From Paenibacillus taihuensis (GTDB taxonomy: Bacteria; Bacillota; Bacilli; Paenibacillales; Paenibacillaceae): DNA of 64,000 nucleotides. A program made the translations under genes and the position numbers. Below are positions 55,788 through 64,000 of this stretch, in pieces (position 1 is the first letter of the stretch; each line of letters opens with the position of its first letter). Below the pieces are notes generated by a model. It saw only the letters and a program-made list of their open reading frames with translations, searched no databases and was not told the DNA's origin. The stretch spans positions 1 through 64,000 of the forward strand of contig NZ_QTTN01000011.1 of NCBI RefSeq assembly GCF_003386535.1. The letters run 5' to 3'.

Positions 55788-57134
55788 TTATTTTTGCGCG
55801 TTCGCTTTGTCTTGCGACGTTTGCGCTGCATACGCTACCGCTTCCGGGCTCTTCACTTTGCCGATCAACTCTTGCAAGCCTACGCCGATATCCGCGCCTA
55901 CGCTCGGTTGAACGATCGCATCGAATGCCTTCCACGAAGAGGATGCGTTAGTCATTACACCAAGCACTTCGGAGATCAGCGGGTCTACCCCTGACATATC
56001 GGACAGCTTCATGGAAGGAAGTACTTTGTCTTCAAGAAGCGTGCGTTTCTGGATTTCTTCGTTAAAAAAGTTTTTGATGAACTGTTTAACAGCTGCTTGC
56101 TGGTCGGCATCCAGGTTAGCCGAGAAACCGAAGCCGTTCGAGTAGCTCGCGTTGATCGACGTTTGATCGCCTTTGCCGCCTGCGATGGACGGGAAGCTGA
56201 AGTAGCCGATGTTGCCTTTCAGATCGCCAGCCTCGTCGCTTGTGAAGCGGTTCGCATCCCAGCTGCCTGTGAAGACCATCGCGGTTTCACCTTTAAGAAA
56301 TTGTCTGCCTTGATCTGCATACGCCAGGCCAAGCGCGCCTCTCGTGAAATAATCTCTATCCACGAGCTTCGCATAATCTGCGAATCCGGCTACGAAGTCC
56401 GGATCCGTCCACTTGGCCTCGCCCGTCAGCAGTTTATCGAAGCTTGCAATGCCAACATGGCGCTCCATGATCGTGTTCCAGAGCATGCCGTTCACCCAAG
56501 CGTCCTTCGCTGCCAGTGCAAAAGGCGTTTTGCCATTCGCTTTAACGGTTTCAGCGAGCGTGATCAGCTCATCGAAGGTTTTGGGAATTTGCAGCCCAAG
56601 CTCCGTGAACATCTTCTTGTTGTAGAAGACGCCTTCGCTGTAGCCGCCAAACGGCAAGCCATACACTTTGCCATCAATCGTGAACTCATCCAGACTTGCG
56701 AATTTATCTTTAATGCCGAGCTCTTCAATGATTGGCGTCAGATCGAGCATACGGCCAGCTTTCACGTACAAGTTCAGGTCTGCGCCGCCGAAGACTTCGA
56801 ATATATCTGGCGGATTGCCTGCAGCCATTTCCGCTTTCAGCTTCTGATCGCGGTTCACGACTTCGTCGATGCCTTCCATGCTGATTTTCAGGCCCGGATT
56901 CTCGGCTTCCGTCTTTGCTACTACATCTTGGAAAATACCCAAGCGAACTTTGCTCGTTTCTTTGATTTGCGTGTGACGCAGCGATAATTTCACGTCTTTG
57001 ACCGTCTTTGTGCGGTCTGACGTTATATTTGAACTATTCGTGCTTGCGTTGTTATCGTTCTCGGATTCGCAGGCGGAAAGCATTAGCGATGCGCTCATGA
57101 GCATCACCGCTGCAACTGTTAACCCTTTCTTCAT
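55788..57134 (-). CDS. sugar ABC substrate-binding lipoprotein
   Basis: A 448-residue solute-binding protein of the SBP_bac_1 sugar type. The lipobox is LMLSAC with Cys22. AAGNPPDIFEVFGGADLN and VYGLPFGGYSEGVFYNKKMF are family segments. It is followed by the sensor kinase, response regulator and GH3 gene with no permease, so it may serve as the ligand-binding partner of the sensor or use permeases encoded elsewhere. The start ATG follows GGGGGC. Confidence 0.92.
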   Translation of the reverse strand: MKKGLTVAAVMLMSASLMLSACESENDNNASTNSSNITSDRTKTVKDVKLSLRHTQIKETSKVRLGIFQDVVAKTEAENPGLKISMEGIDEVVNRDQKLKAEMAAGNPPDIFEVFGGADLNLYVKAGRMLDLTPIIEELGIKDKFASLDEFTIDGKVYGLPFGGYSEGVFYNKKMFTELGLQIPKTFDELITLAETVKANGKTPFALAAKDAWVNGMLWNTIMERHVGIASFDKLLTGEAKWTDPDFVAGFADYAKLVDRDYFTRGALGLAYADQGRQFLKGETAMVFTGSWDANRFTSDEAGDLKGNIGYFSFPSIAGGKGDQTSINASYSNGFGFSANLDADQQAAVKQFIKNFFNEEIQKRTLLEDKVLPSMKLSDMSGVDPLISEVLGVMTNASSSWKAFDAIVQPSVGADIGVGLQELIGKVKSPEAVAYAAQTSQDKANAQK

Positions 57135-57279
57135 GACAAAGCCCCCATGCTGAGTTAATGATTACTGCTTTCCCTATACTATGAATTATAGAGGGCGCTC
57201 CCAAAGTGCAGGAGGTAGAAAATACGACGGTAATGGGATACTTTTGGGCGATAGTGTAAAAGAATGCGAACAATAAACG

Positions 57280-57308
57280 GCCCACAGGAGGTAAAAATCC
57301 TGTGGGCG
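57280..57308 (-). terminator. hairpin after aldo/keto reductase gene
   Basis: Arms GCCCACAGGA and TCCTGTGGGC form a stem 30 bases past the reductase stop, followed on the minus strand by GTTTATTG, a short T-run. Confidence 0.65.
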
Positions 57309-57337
57309 CCGTTTTCATTCAGAGAATAGCAGCTTTC

Positions 57338-58315
57338 TTACCACGCGTAAGCACGAGGTGCTTCTCCGCCTGGACCTGGGAAAATTTCATCGATGCGCTT
57401 CAGCGTCGCTTCATCAAGCTCAAGCTCGACAGCGCGCAGCGAGCGTTCGAATTGATCTACTGTACGCACGCCGATGATTGGCGCCGTTACTGCCGGGTTC
57501 GCCAGCAGCCATGCGAGCGATACAACGTCTTCGCGCTCGCCGAGCTCGTCGCAAAGCTCGCCGTATGCAGCCAGCTGCGCCGCGTGCTTCTCCAGACGCT
57601 CCGCGTTGCCGCTGCGTTTGCCAGCACCGCCATGACGCGCGTTGCCTGCGAGCAAGCCGCCATCGAGCGGACTCCAAGGAATGACGCCGATGCCGAGTCC
57701 TTGCGCTGCTGGAAGCACTTCAAGTTCCGGTAAGCGGCAGAGCAGGTTATATTTATGTTGTTCCGATACAAGTCCAAGTATGCCGCGCGCTTTCGCTTCG
57801 CCTTGAGCGACTGCCAGGTCCCAGCCTGCAAAGTTGCTCGCGCCAACGTAGCCGATCTTGCCTTGCGCTTGTACGGAGCTGAATCCATTCCACAGCTCGT
57901 CCCAGCTTACGTTCCGGTCCACGTGGTGCATTTGGTACAGCTCGATGTGGTCCGTTTGCAAACGCTGCAGCGAAGCTTCCAGATGGCGGCGCAGCTTATA
58001 AGAGGACAATCCGCCGTCACGGTTCGGACCGTCATGCTTATCGTGCATATCTCCGTAAAATTTCGTCGCAAGCACGGTACGCTCACGGCGTCCGCCGCCC
58101 TGCTTGAACCAGCGGCCGATGATTTCTTCGGTACGGCCTGCATTTTCGCCCCAACCATAAATGTTCGCCGTGTCAAAGAAGTTAATGCCCGCGTCTATAG
58201 CGGCATCCATAATGCGGAATGATTCCTGCTCGTCCGTATCGACTCCGAAGTTCATTGTGCCAAGGCAAAGACGGCTTACCTTCAAACCAGAACGTCCCAA
58301 ATACGTGTACTTCAT
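57338..58315 (-). CDS. aldo/keto reductase (AKR)
   Basis: A 325-residue NADPH-type oxidoreductase. Catalytic motif INFFDTANIYGWGENAGRTEE holds Asp and Tyr, TVLATKFYGDM the Lys, and HIELYQMHHVDRN the His region. The C-terminal APIIGVRTVDQFERSL segment binds cofactor. The start is uncertain: ATG at 58313-58315 is in a good family position, though the nearest strong GAGGAG is 14 bases away; an in-frame GTG lies just after it. It appears monocistronic. Confidence 0.85.
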   Translation of the reverse strand: MKYTYLGRSGLKVSRLCLGTMNFGVDTDEQESFRIMDAAIDAGINFFDTANIYGWGENAGRTEEIIGRWFKQGGGRRERTVLATKFYGDMHDKHDGPNRDGGLSSYKLRRHLEASLQRLQTDHIELYQMHHVDRNVSWDELWNGFSSVQAQGKIGYVGASNFAGWDLAVAQGEAKARGILGLVSEQHKYNLLCRLPELEVLPAAQGLGIGVIPWSPLDGGLLAGNARHGGAGKRSGNAERLEKHAAQLAAYGELCDELGEREDVVSLAWLLANPAVTAPIIGVRTVDQFERSLRAVELELDEATLKRIDEIFPGPGGEAPRAYAW

Positions 58316-58461
58316 CTCGATTTCCACAGCTCCTCTTTCATGGATATGGTCTAGCAAACCAGCAACCTAGCAAACCAGCAGGGAAAGTCTCCCTTCTCTA
58401 TTATAGAGATTTCGACTCGGAATACCAAACGCGAAAGTCCTATTTGGCGAAAATAAAAAAG

Positions 58462-58497
58462 AGGCGCTGCCCTCGGAGGTTCTCGAGAGCAGTGCCT
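58462..58497 (-). terminator. terminator of the helicase operon
   Basis: Arms AGGCGCTGCCCTCG and CGAGAGCAGTGCCT (imperfect) are followed on the minus strand by TCTTTTTTATTTT. It lies beyond the third repeat array and would end the SWIM-SNF2-small protein transcript. Confidence 0.6.
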
Positions 58498-58509
58498 ATT
58501 GGATCGTGT

Positions 58510-58800
58510 GCGGAAGCGCCTGATTCAGCAAGATTCCCTGGGCGAGAGAGCTCATTTGGATCTCTCAGCTCGATATCGCGGCGTTTTAGCCGCTGAGAGA
58601 GCTTATTTGGATCTCTCAGCGGGCGGAAGCGCCTGATTCAGCAAGATTCCCTGTGCGAGAGAGCTTATTTGGGTCTCTCGGTTCGGTATGGCGGCGTTTT
58701 CGCCGCTGAAAGAGCATATTTGGATCTCTCAGCGGGCGGAAGTGCCCGCTTCGGTGGGATTCCAAGTGCGATAGAGCGCATTTGTTCTCTTAGCGCGCGG
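58510..58800. repeat. third GAGAG-stem hairpin array, 113-bp unit
   Basis: Two full and one partial copy of a 113-base unit begin at 58510, 58623 and 58736 with GCGGAAGCGCC or a variant. Each unit has a GCGAGAGAG...TCTCTC hairpin and a CTGAGAGA...TCTCTCAG hairpin, plus GCGGCGTTTTCGCCGC before the second. The spacing and order match the 9-kb array although stem sequences differ. Confidence 0.85.
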
Positions 58801-58810
58801 AAGCGCCTGC

Positions 58811-59023
58811 TTACGAACGCATCGCTTCCACGGCATCGCGGATCGCCTGATAGAACTCGCGCCAGTGCGGAGCGGCTCCTTCGGGACCGACGGCTGGCTC
58901 CATTACTACTGCCCCTGCCTCTGGCTCAGCGCCAACAATTTGCTCCGGCTGCTGCGCATCTGCCTTCAGCGCGGCTGCTTCCGCGTTCGTCTTCGCCCCC
59001 GCGACTGTTTCCTTCTCAGCCAT
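58811..59023 (-). CDS. small acidic protein, function unknown
   Basis: A 70-residue acidic Ala/Glu-rich protein (MAEKETVAGAKTNAEAAALK) ending WREFYQAIRDAVEAM. It lies 21 bases after the SNF2 helicase gene on the same strand behind AGGTGG. I do not recognise it. Its place suggests it belongs to the helicase operon; it may be a low-complexity accessory protein or a spurious frame in GC-rich DNA. Confidence 0.4.
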   Translation of the reverse strand: MAEKETVAGAKTNAEAAALKADAQQPEQIVGAEPEAGAVVMEPAVGPEGAAPHWREFYQAIRDAVEAMRS

Positions 59024-59044
59024 CGCTTACGCTGCCACCTTTCG

Positions 59045-61993
59045 TTATCCCTTCAACCGATGCTTGCGCAGCGTGAACAGCTCGCGCAGCTCGTCGGTCG
59101 ACATCTCGGTAATCCAATTCTCGGATTGGCTGACGACCTGCTCGTTCAGCATTTGCTTCCGCGCTATCATATCGTCAATCCGCTCCTCGAGCGTGCCGAG
59201 CGTCACATACTTGTGCACCTGCACGTTGCGGGTTTGACCGATCCGGAACGCCCGGTCCGTCGCCTGATTCTCCACCGCGGGATTCCACCAACGGTCGAAG
59301 TGGATGACATGGTTCGCCGCCGTCAGGTTCAGACCGGTTCCGCCTGCCTTGAGCGACAACACGAACGCGCAGCCAGGCTCCTGTTCATTCTGGAACGTCT
59401 CGATCATGCGATCCCGCTCCAGCTTCGGCACGCCGCCGTGCAGGTAAGGCGTCGGCAAACCGATCCGCTCCTCGAGCAGCCGCTGCAGCGTATTGCCCAT
59501 CTCCACATACTGCGTGAAAATCAGGCAGCGCTCGCCCTCGGCCGCGATTTCCTCCACCATCTCCAGCACGCGCAGCACCTTGTTGGATCGCTCCGGATCC
59601 CAAGCGTTCTTCAGCAGCTTCGCATCTTCCTTAAGCAGCAAGCTCGGATGATCGCACACCTGCTTCAGCCGCGTCAGCGCCGACAAAATCAATCCGCGCC
59701 GCTGGAAAACGCCAGCCGTCTCGAGCTGATTCATGAGCGTCGAGACAATGTTCTCATAGATCGCACCTTGCTCCACCGTAAGCGAGAGGTAAGTGCGCAT
59801 CTCGTTCTTCTCCGGCAGGGCCAGCTGGATCGTCGGGTCCTTCTTCAATCGCCGCAGCATGAACGGCTTCACCCAGTGCTGAAGCTCGCCGATCAGCTTC
59901 TCATCGCGTTCCTTCTCAATCGGCAGCACGACAGCCTTGCGGAAATCGTTAAGCGTACCGAGATAGCCCGGATTTGTAAAATCATAAATCGACCACAGCT
60001 CTGTCAGCCTATTCTCCATCGGCGTACCGGTCAGCGCAATGCGATGCTGAGCCGAGAAGCCGCGAATGGCAGACGACTGCTTCGTATAGTAGTTCTTAAT
60101 GTTCTGCGCTTCATCCAAGCAGATGACGTCCCACGACACGCTGCCGAGCTCTTCTTCATCGAGCGGAGCAAGCGTGTACGAAGTAATGACGAGATCCACC
60201 TCGGCCGCCTCTAGCGCGAACTGCTCGCCTCTAGCCCGCTTCGGGCCATAATGCACGAGTACGCGAAGCCCCGGCGCGAACCGTTCCAGCTCCTTCTCCC
60301 AGTTGCCGATAACGGACGTCGGGCAGATGAGCAGAGACGGCCCAAGTCCGCCGCTCTCCAGCACATGCTGCAGATAAGCGGTGAACTGAATCGTCTTGCC
60401 AAGACCCATATCGTCGGCAAGACAAGCGCCAAGCCCGAACTTGCGCAGGAACGCAAGCCAGGATACCCCTTGCAGCTGATAGTGACGCAGCTCGCCTTGG
60501 AACGCTTCCGGCTTCTCAATAAGCGGCAGCTCGGACGCTTCGCCAAGCTGTGAGATCCAAGCAGCCAAATGCTCGTTCAGCTCGACTTCGGCGACAAGCG
60601 CATCGTCGAACTCGTTCTCCGGCTCCAGCTCCGCGCCGCCGCGCAAATGCATCTCGAACACATCGCGCATCGACAAGCCGCGCTTGCCGCCATTCTTCTT
60701 AAGCCACTTCTGAAGCCGCTCCATATCGCCGGCATCAAGGTGAACCCATTCCCCGCCAATCTGCATGAGACGGCGGTTGTCCATCGCGAGCTTCATAAAC
60801 TCCGCTTCGCTCATATCGACATTGCCAACGGCAAGCTTCCAATCAAAATCAACGATCTGCTGCAGCCCGAACATCGACTGCTCGCCCGATCCGACCGACG
60901 ACCGAACCTTCGCTTTCAGCTTCAGCTTCCGGTTACGCGCCGCTTCCCACCACGCCGGCAGCAAGACGGAGCATCCGGCAGCGAGCAGCTTCACGCTCTC
61001 GTGCTCGAGAAACGCGTAAGCCTGATCGTCCGTAAGCTCCGTCCGAATGAGGCCAGCCGGGGCGCCCCCGACAGCAGCGCTGCTCACCGATTCTGGTAGC
61101 ACCCATTCCGGCATCGCAGCCGCCCACTTCTGCTCTTCCTTGCGCAGCCGATCGGCAAAGTACGCCTGCCAGTCGGCTGGCGCATCTTCCGGCAGCACGA
61201 ACCTCGGCCCGGCAGCGCCGTCTTCTTCATACGGCGCTGCGGCCGGCGCAAGCGTCAGCCAACGGCCGCCCTCCGCCCGATCCTGCAGCGCGGGTCGCAG
61301 CCGCCAGCCCTGCTGCTCGTTCGGCTCCAGCAGCTGCAGTGCCGTACGAAACGGCACTTGATCCTGCTTCATCCCGATCGACACGAGCCAGTCGTCCTCG
61401 TCGGCTGCCTTCATCACGAGCGCACCTTCGCCCGCGAGCGCCGCAGCCTTCCGCCACGCCGCTCCCGCTGCCTCGTCGCTCTCGATCAGCTCTTCCACGA
61501 TGCCGGTCAGCCAAGCTTGCACCGCATCGAGATCGCCTTGCTGCTCGAGCTGCGGCACGAGCTCGCGCCACGCTTCGAGCGTCGTCTGCTCGCTGCGCGG
61601 AATATCGAGCCGCCACGCCCTTGCCTCCGCGCGCCAATTCGACCAATCCGGCGCGTACCAGCCGCCAAGAAGCGCCTCCCGAAGCAGCGCCGCCAGCTTC
61701 GACAGCACTTGTACCCGTTCCGTCCACTCCACGCGCAGCAGCCTTGCCGGCTTCGGAGACGACAAATAATCCATCGCCAAGGATGGCGGAACAGTCAACT
61801 CAATGCGCTTCAGCCGCTCATCCGAGCGCTCCTCGATATCCGCGCCATACCAGGAAGCTTCATGCCAGGCAAACAGCAGCTTGCGCATCCGAATCGTAAG
61901 TCCAGCCGCATGCGGAGTGGACAGCACGATGCCTTCTCCTGCTTTCCAGAACCCGTCTACGACGATTATATCTGCAATCGAATAGCCTCTCAT
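59045..61993 (-). CDS. SNF2-family DEAD/DEAH helicase (YwqA-like)
   Basis: A 982-residue ATPase. After an N-terminal region and SNF2-associated part, the helicase core shows Walker A ADDMGLGKT (about residue 530), DEAQ box (CLDEAQNIKN, about 628), ALTGTPMENRLTELWS, and the C-terminal VLSLKAGGTGLNL and DRAFRIGQTRNVQVHK. It is a dsDNA translocase acting on protein-DNA complexes. It overlaps the SWIM gene by four bases (ATGA), so the two are coupled. B. subtilis has a similar SNF2/SWIM gene pair. Confidence 0.94.
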   Translation of the reverse strand: MRGYSIADIIVVDGFWKAGEGIVLSTPHAAGLTIRMRKLLFAWHEASWYGADIEERSDERLKRIELTVPPSLAMDYLSSPKPARLLRVEWTERVQVLSKLAALLREALLGGWYAPDWSNWRAEARAWRLDIPRSEQTTLEAWRELVPQLEQQGDLDAVQAWLTGIVEELIESDEAAGAAWRKAAALAGEGALVMKAADEDDWLVSIGMKQDQVPFRTALQLLEPNEQQGWRLRPALQDRAEGGRWLTLAPAAAPYEEDGAAGPRFVLPEDAPADWQAYFADRLRKEEQKWAAAMPEWVLPESVSSAAVGGAPAGLIRTELTDDQAYAFLEHESVKLLAAGCSVLLPAWWEAARNRKLKLKAKVRSSVGSGEQSMFGLQQIVDFDWKLAVGNVDMSEAEFMKLAMDNRRLMQIGGEWVHLDAGDMERLQKWLKKNGGKRGLSMRDVFEMHLRGGAELEPENEFDDALVAEVELNEHLAAWISQLGEASELPLIEKPEAFQGELRHYQLQGVSWLAFLRKFGLGACLADDMGLGKTIQFTAYLQHVLESGGLGPSLLICPTSVIGNWEKELERFAPGLRVLVHYGPKRARGEQFALEAAEVDLVITSYTLAPLDEEELGSVSWDVICLDEAQNIKNYYTKQSSAIRGFSAQHRIALTGTPMENRLTELWSIYDFTNPGYLGTLNDFRKAVVLPIEKERDEKLIGELQHWVKPFMLRRLKKDPTIQLALPEKNEMRTYLSLTVEQGAIYENIVSTLMNQLETAGVFQRRGLILSALTRLKQVCDHPSLLLKEDAKLLKNAWDPERSNKVLRVLEMVEEIAAEGERCLIFTQYVEMGNTLQRLLEERIGLPTPYLHGGVPKLERDRMIETFQNEQEPGCAFVLSLKAGGTGLNLTAANHVIHFDRWWNPAVENQATDRAFRIGQTRNVQVHKYVTLGTLEERIDDMIARKQMLNEQVVSQSENWITEMSTDELRELFTLRKHRLKG

Positions 61994-63597
61994 GTGATGA
62001 TTTTACCCCTCCACAGCTCTTCCTGCAGCGCGCGCAGCCGGCCGTGCTTACGCACAATGCCGTCTACATAGCGGTTCCAGCGATCCGCTTGCTTCTCTGC
62101 CTTATACAGCTTCTCCAGCTTCTTCATCAGCTTGACCGCTTGCCTGTAGCCTTGCCGGTTCCGTGACCGAATCGCGCCGTCAATCGCTTGATGATAAAGT
62201 GGATAGAGCGCTGTTGGCGCAAGCCTGCTCATCTCTCGAATAAGTTGAACATCCATTTCATCCGGCTCAATGCCGAAGAGCAGCTGCAGATCAGCCCATT
62301 GTTCAAATTGCTTCCGATCCAGCCAATGCTCCGACAATGCGGAATACGAGTGCGGCAGGAACGAGACAAGATACTGCTGCCATTTCGGATTATCCGGCTG
62401 CTGAATATCTGCGAGCCTGCACATCGATAGAAAAGGTCCGAATGCTTTGGACTTCCGCTCAATCGTTAGACCGCCGTACAAATATCCGATCCAACCTTCC
62501 AGCTTCCTATAGTCTCGTTCCTCCAGCCGCTGAAGCGCGCAATCGCAGGCGAGCAGCGCTGTCCGGTTGAACACCGTCTTGCTGAGCAGCGCAATCGCCT
62601 CTTCATCGCGGCCGTCTTCAAAGTCAAGGAACGCGAGCGCCATCGGTGCGAAGAAACCACCCGTACCCAAACCAACACCTGTATCCGCCGACTCCAGCTT
62701 GCTCCTCAGCCAATCGACTTCCGCTCTCGTCCACGCCTCATCTTTCACTAATCGGCCCCAGAGCGAGAAATATAACGATTCCCACCGATGCAGCTGATGC
62801 TCCCGGTCCATGTCGCGCTCGTGGAACATTCCGATCAAGTGGTCGACGGCCGTTCGTTCCGGCGCAGTCATCTCCGCAGGCACCAGCTCAGCAACCAGCT
62901 CGTAATACTGGCTAATCCATGGCTCCGTCATCCGGGCAAAAGCCATCTCATAATAGTAGCGGCTATACGTATCCGTAATGGAATACGCCCGCTCCGCCTG
63001 CTCCAGCACGAAAATGATGCCATGAATCCAGTGCAGCCGCCGAAGCCGGTCGTCCCATGCCTTCGATACGGCTTTAATATTTAATAACACCGCCTGCAGC
63101 GGATGAAGCGAATGCCGGCATTGCCGCCACACTTCACCATGCTTGCGATCCATCTCTTCCATCCATTGCTGAGGGGCAGTCTCGGTCCCAAGTGCAGCCA
63201 CAGCTATGCCGCCTGACGTTTCCACTTCAGCCGGCTTGCTCTCTGGCGAATCCATCAACGCATGACCATATAGCATCCGGTTATGAATTTCATCCGCACT
63301 TCTGCCCGCATACGAGTAATACGCATAGAACACCGCAGCCATATGTTTGCAATAACCTGTGTTCGGACATGTGCAGGTACTAAAGCCAAAATCGTCGGTA
63401 TCCAGTGTCACCGCATAAATAACGGTTCCTTTTACCGCGCCATATATCGAAGAGCCTTCCATCACCTGTACGGAGAGCACCTTCTCACGGCGGTAGTAAT
63501 CGAAGCCGCGTTCCAGCACCTCAAGGGGGATACTGCTTGCTATTGCCGTTTCAAGCGATTGCAGTCTATGCTCATCCAGCTGAAAAAACGTGCTCAG
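61990..63597 (-). CDS. SWIM zinc-finger protein (YwqB-like)
   Basis: The SWIM motif CTCPNTGYCKH (about residues 75-85; CxC...CxH) lies near the N-terminus, preceded by RGFDYYRREKVLSVQV, which is the usual SWIM lead-in. The rest is helical. SWIM domains bind DNA or protein partners, and this one likely works with the SNF2 helicase that overlaps it by four bases. The start given is a CTG (63595-63597) five bases after GGGGGGAG, giving 535 residues. A GTG at 63517-63519 is the alternative and would remove 26 residues that look coding (LSTFFQLDEHRLQSL). Confidence 0.8.
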   Translation of the reverse strand: MSTFFQLDEHRLQSLETAIASSIPLEVLERGFDYYRREKVLSVQVMEGSSIYGAVKGTVIYAVTLDTDDFGFSTCTCPNTGYCKHMAAVFYAYYSYAGRSADEIHNRMLYGHALMDSPESKPAEVETSGGIAVAALGTETAPQQWMEEMDRKHGEVWRQCRHSLHPLQAVLLNIKAVSKAWDDRLRRLHWIHGIIFVLEQAERAYSITDTYSRYYYEMAFARMTEPWISQYYELVAELVPAEMTAPERTAVDHLIGMFHERDMDREHQLHRWESLYFSLWGRLVKDEAWTRAEVDWLRSKLESADTGVGLGTGGFFAPMALAFLDFEDGRDEEAIALLSKTVFNRTALLACDCALQRLEERDYRKLEGWIGYLYGGLTIERKSKAFGPFLSMCRLADIQQPDNPKWQQYLVSFLPHSYSALSEHWLDRKQFEQWADLQLLFGIEPDEMDVQLIREMSRLAPTALYPLYHQAIDGAIRSRNRQGYRQAVKLMKKLEKLYKAEKQADRWNRYVDGIVRKHGRLRALQEELWRGKIIT

Positions 63598-63700
63598 GTT
63601 TGCTCCCCCCGATCTTTGATAACCATTCCAACCATTATATCACATTCGCTAACCAGTTTCGCTGCTCACCCGAACAACCATGTTCATTAACAAAAATAAA

Positions 63701-63732
63701 ACCCTTGCCTCGGAGCAGCCTCCAAAGCAAGG
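63701..63732 (-). terminator. terminator after the right-edge sensor kinase
   Basis: Arms CCCTTGC and GCAAGGG with an inner GGAG/CTCC stem are followed on the minus strand by TTTTATTTTTG, ten bases past the kinase stop. Confidence 0.85.
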
Positions 63733-63742
63733 GACATCGATG

Positions 63743-64000
63743 TCAACTAGGAATTTTGACGATAAAAGAAATGACATTCGGTTCGTTAATCGCAAGTCGA
63801 ATGGTACCTTTGTATTGCTCGACGAGAGACTTCACGATGTGCAAACCAAGACCGGAGTGCGTGTCGCCTTTGGATGAATAGCCGGCTTGGAAGATCGGTT
63901 TGTTGGCCAGTTCCTCGGCATTGTGGCAGGTGTTGCTCACAATAAACTCGAAATGTCCATCCTTCTGGCTCGCTTCGAGGCGTACCATACGTTCGTCTTC
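63743..64000 (-). CDS. sensor histidine kinase, C-terminal part (runs off right edge)
   Basis: About 85 residues are visible. HFEFIVSNTC, then PIFQAGYSSKGDTHSGLGLHIVKSLVEQYKGTIRL, is the G-box region of a GHKL-type ATPase domain. The pattern resembles AgrC/DcuS-like kinases, but only the tail is seen. The H-box and N-box lie outside the window. Confidence 0.8.
   Translation of the reverse strand, partial: EDERMVRLEASQKDGHFEFIVSNTCHNAEELANKPIFQAGYSSKGDTHSGLGLHIVKSLVEQYKGTIRLAINEPNVISFIVKIPS

Overview
The window looks like a chromosomal segment from a Paenibacillus-type member of the Bacillota. The evidence is strong GGAGG ribosome sites, YesM/YesN-type sugar two-component regulation, sugar ABC transporters without their own ATPase, a SAM (S-box) riboswitch, a meso-diaminopimelate dehydrogenase and many glycoside hydrolases. 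The assignment rests on gene content and sequence style only.

Layout. The left edge (1-201) is the start of a transposase that runs off the window. From 0.5 to 8.9 kb lie a fosmidomycin-resistance-like MFS pump and a TetM-like ribosome-protection GTPase in one operon, ddh, gdhA, a decayed metE pseudogene, a P-loop kinase and a cupin. From 8.9 to 9.5 kb there is a tandem array of hairpins. From 9.6 to 15 kb come an SgrR-type regulator, a small basic protein, and an operon of an MFS transporter and a Rieske iron-sulfur protein.

From 15 to 37.3 kb lies a carbohydrate block: an alpha-L-rhamnosidase-like GH78 enzyme, then a long minus-strand cluster (binding protein, two permeases, class II aldolase, GH38 alpha-mannosidase, GH2 beta-mannosidase, DeoR regulator, double metallo-beta-lactamase protein, nagA). 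It is followed by a GH116 enzyme divergent from a secreted GxGYxYP protein carrying three related carbohydrate-binding-like repeats. The alpha-mannosidase, beta-mannosidase and NagA combination suggests uptake and breakdown of mannose/GlcNAc glycans, possibly N-glycan fragments.

From 37.3 to 46.1 kb are a DUF4037 protein, an FAD oxidoreductase with an ECF41-type sigma factor and a matching promoter, a soluble methyl-accepting protein, a DUF429 protein, a cupin/SDR/aldo-keto reductase operon, and a SAM-riboswitch-controlled short protein resembling the cap domain of the enolase superfamily. From 46.1 to 64 kb are a pair of ABC exporters, a second hairpin array beside the remnant of a duplicated GH3 gene, an operon of binding protein, sensor kinase, response regulator and GH3 N-acetylglucosaminidase, an aldo/keto reductase, a third hairpin array, a SWIM/SNF2 helicase operon, and the 3' end of a sensor kinase.

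The most unusual structure is the hairpin family. Three intergenic loci (8.9-9.5, 50.15-50.46 and 58.5-58.8 kb) carry the same GAGAG-stem hairpins, two of them as about 113-bp double-hairpin tandem units, with stem sequences that change between loci while base pairing is kept.
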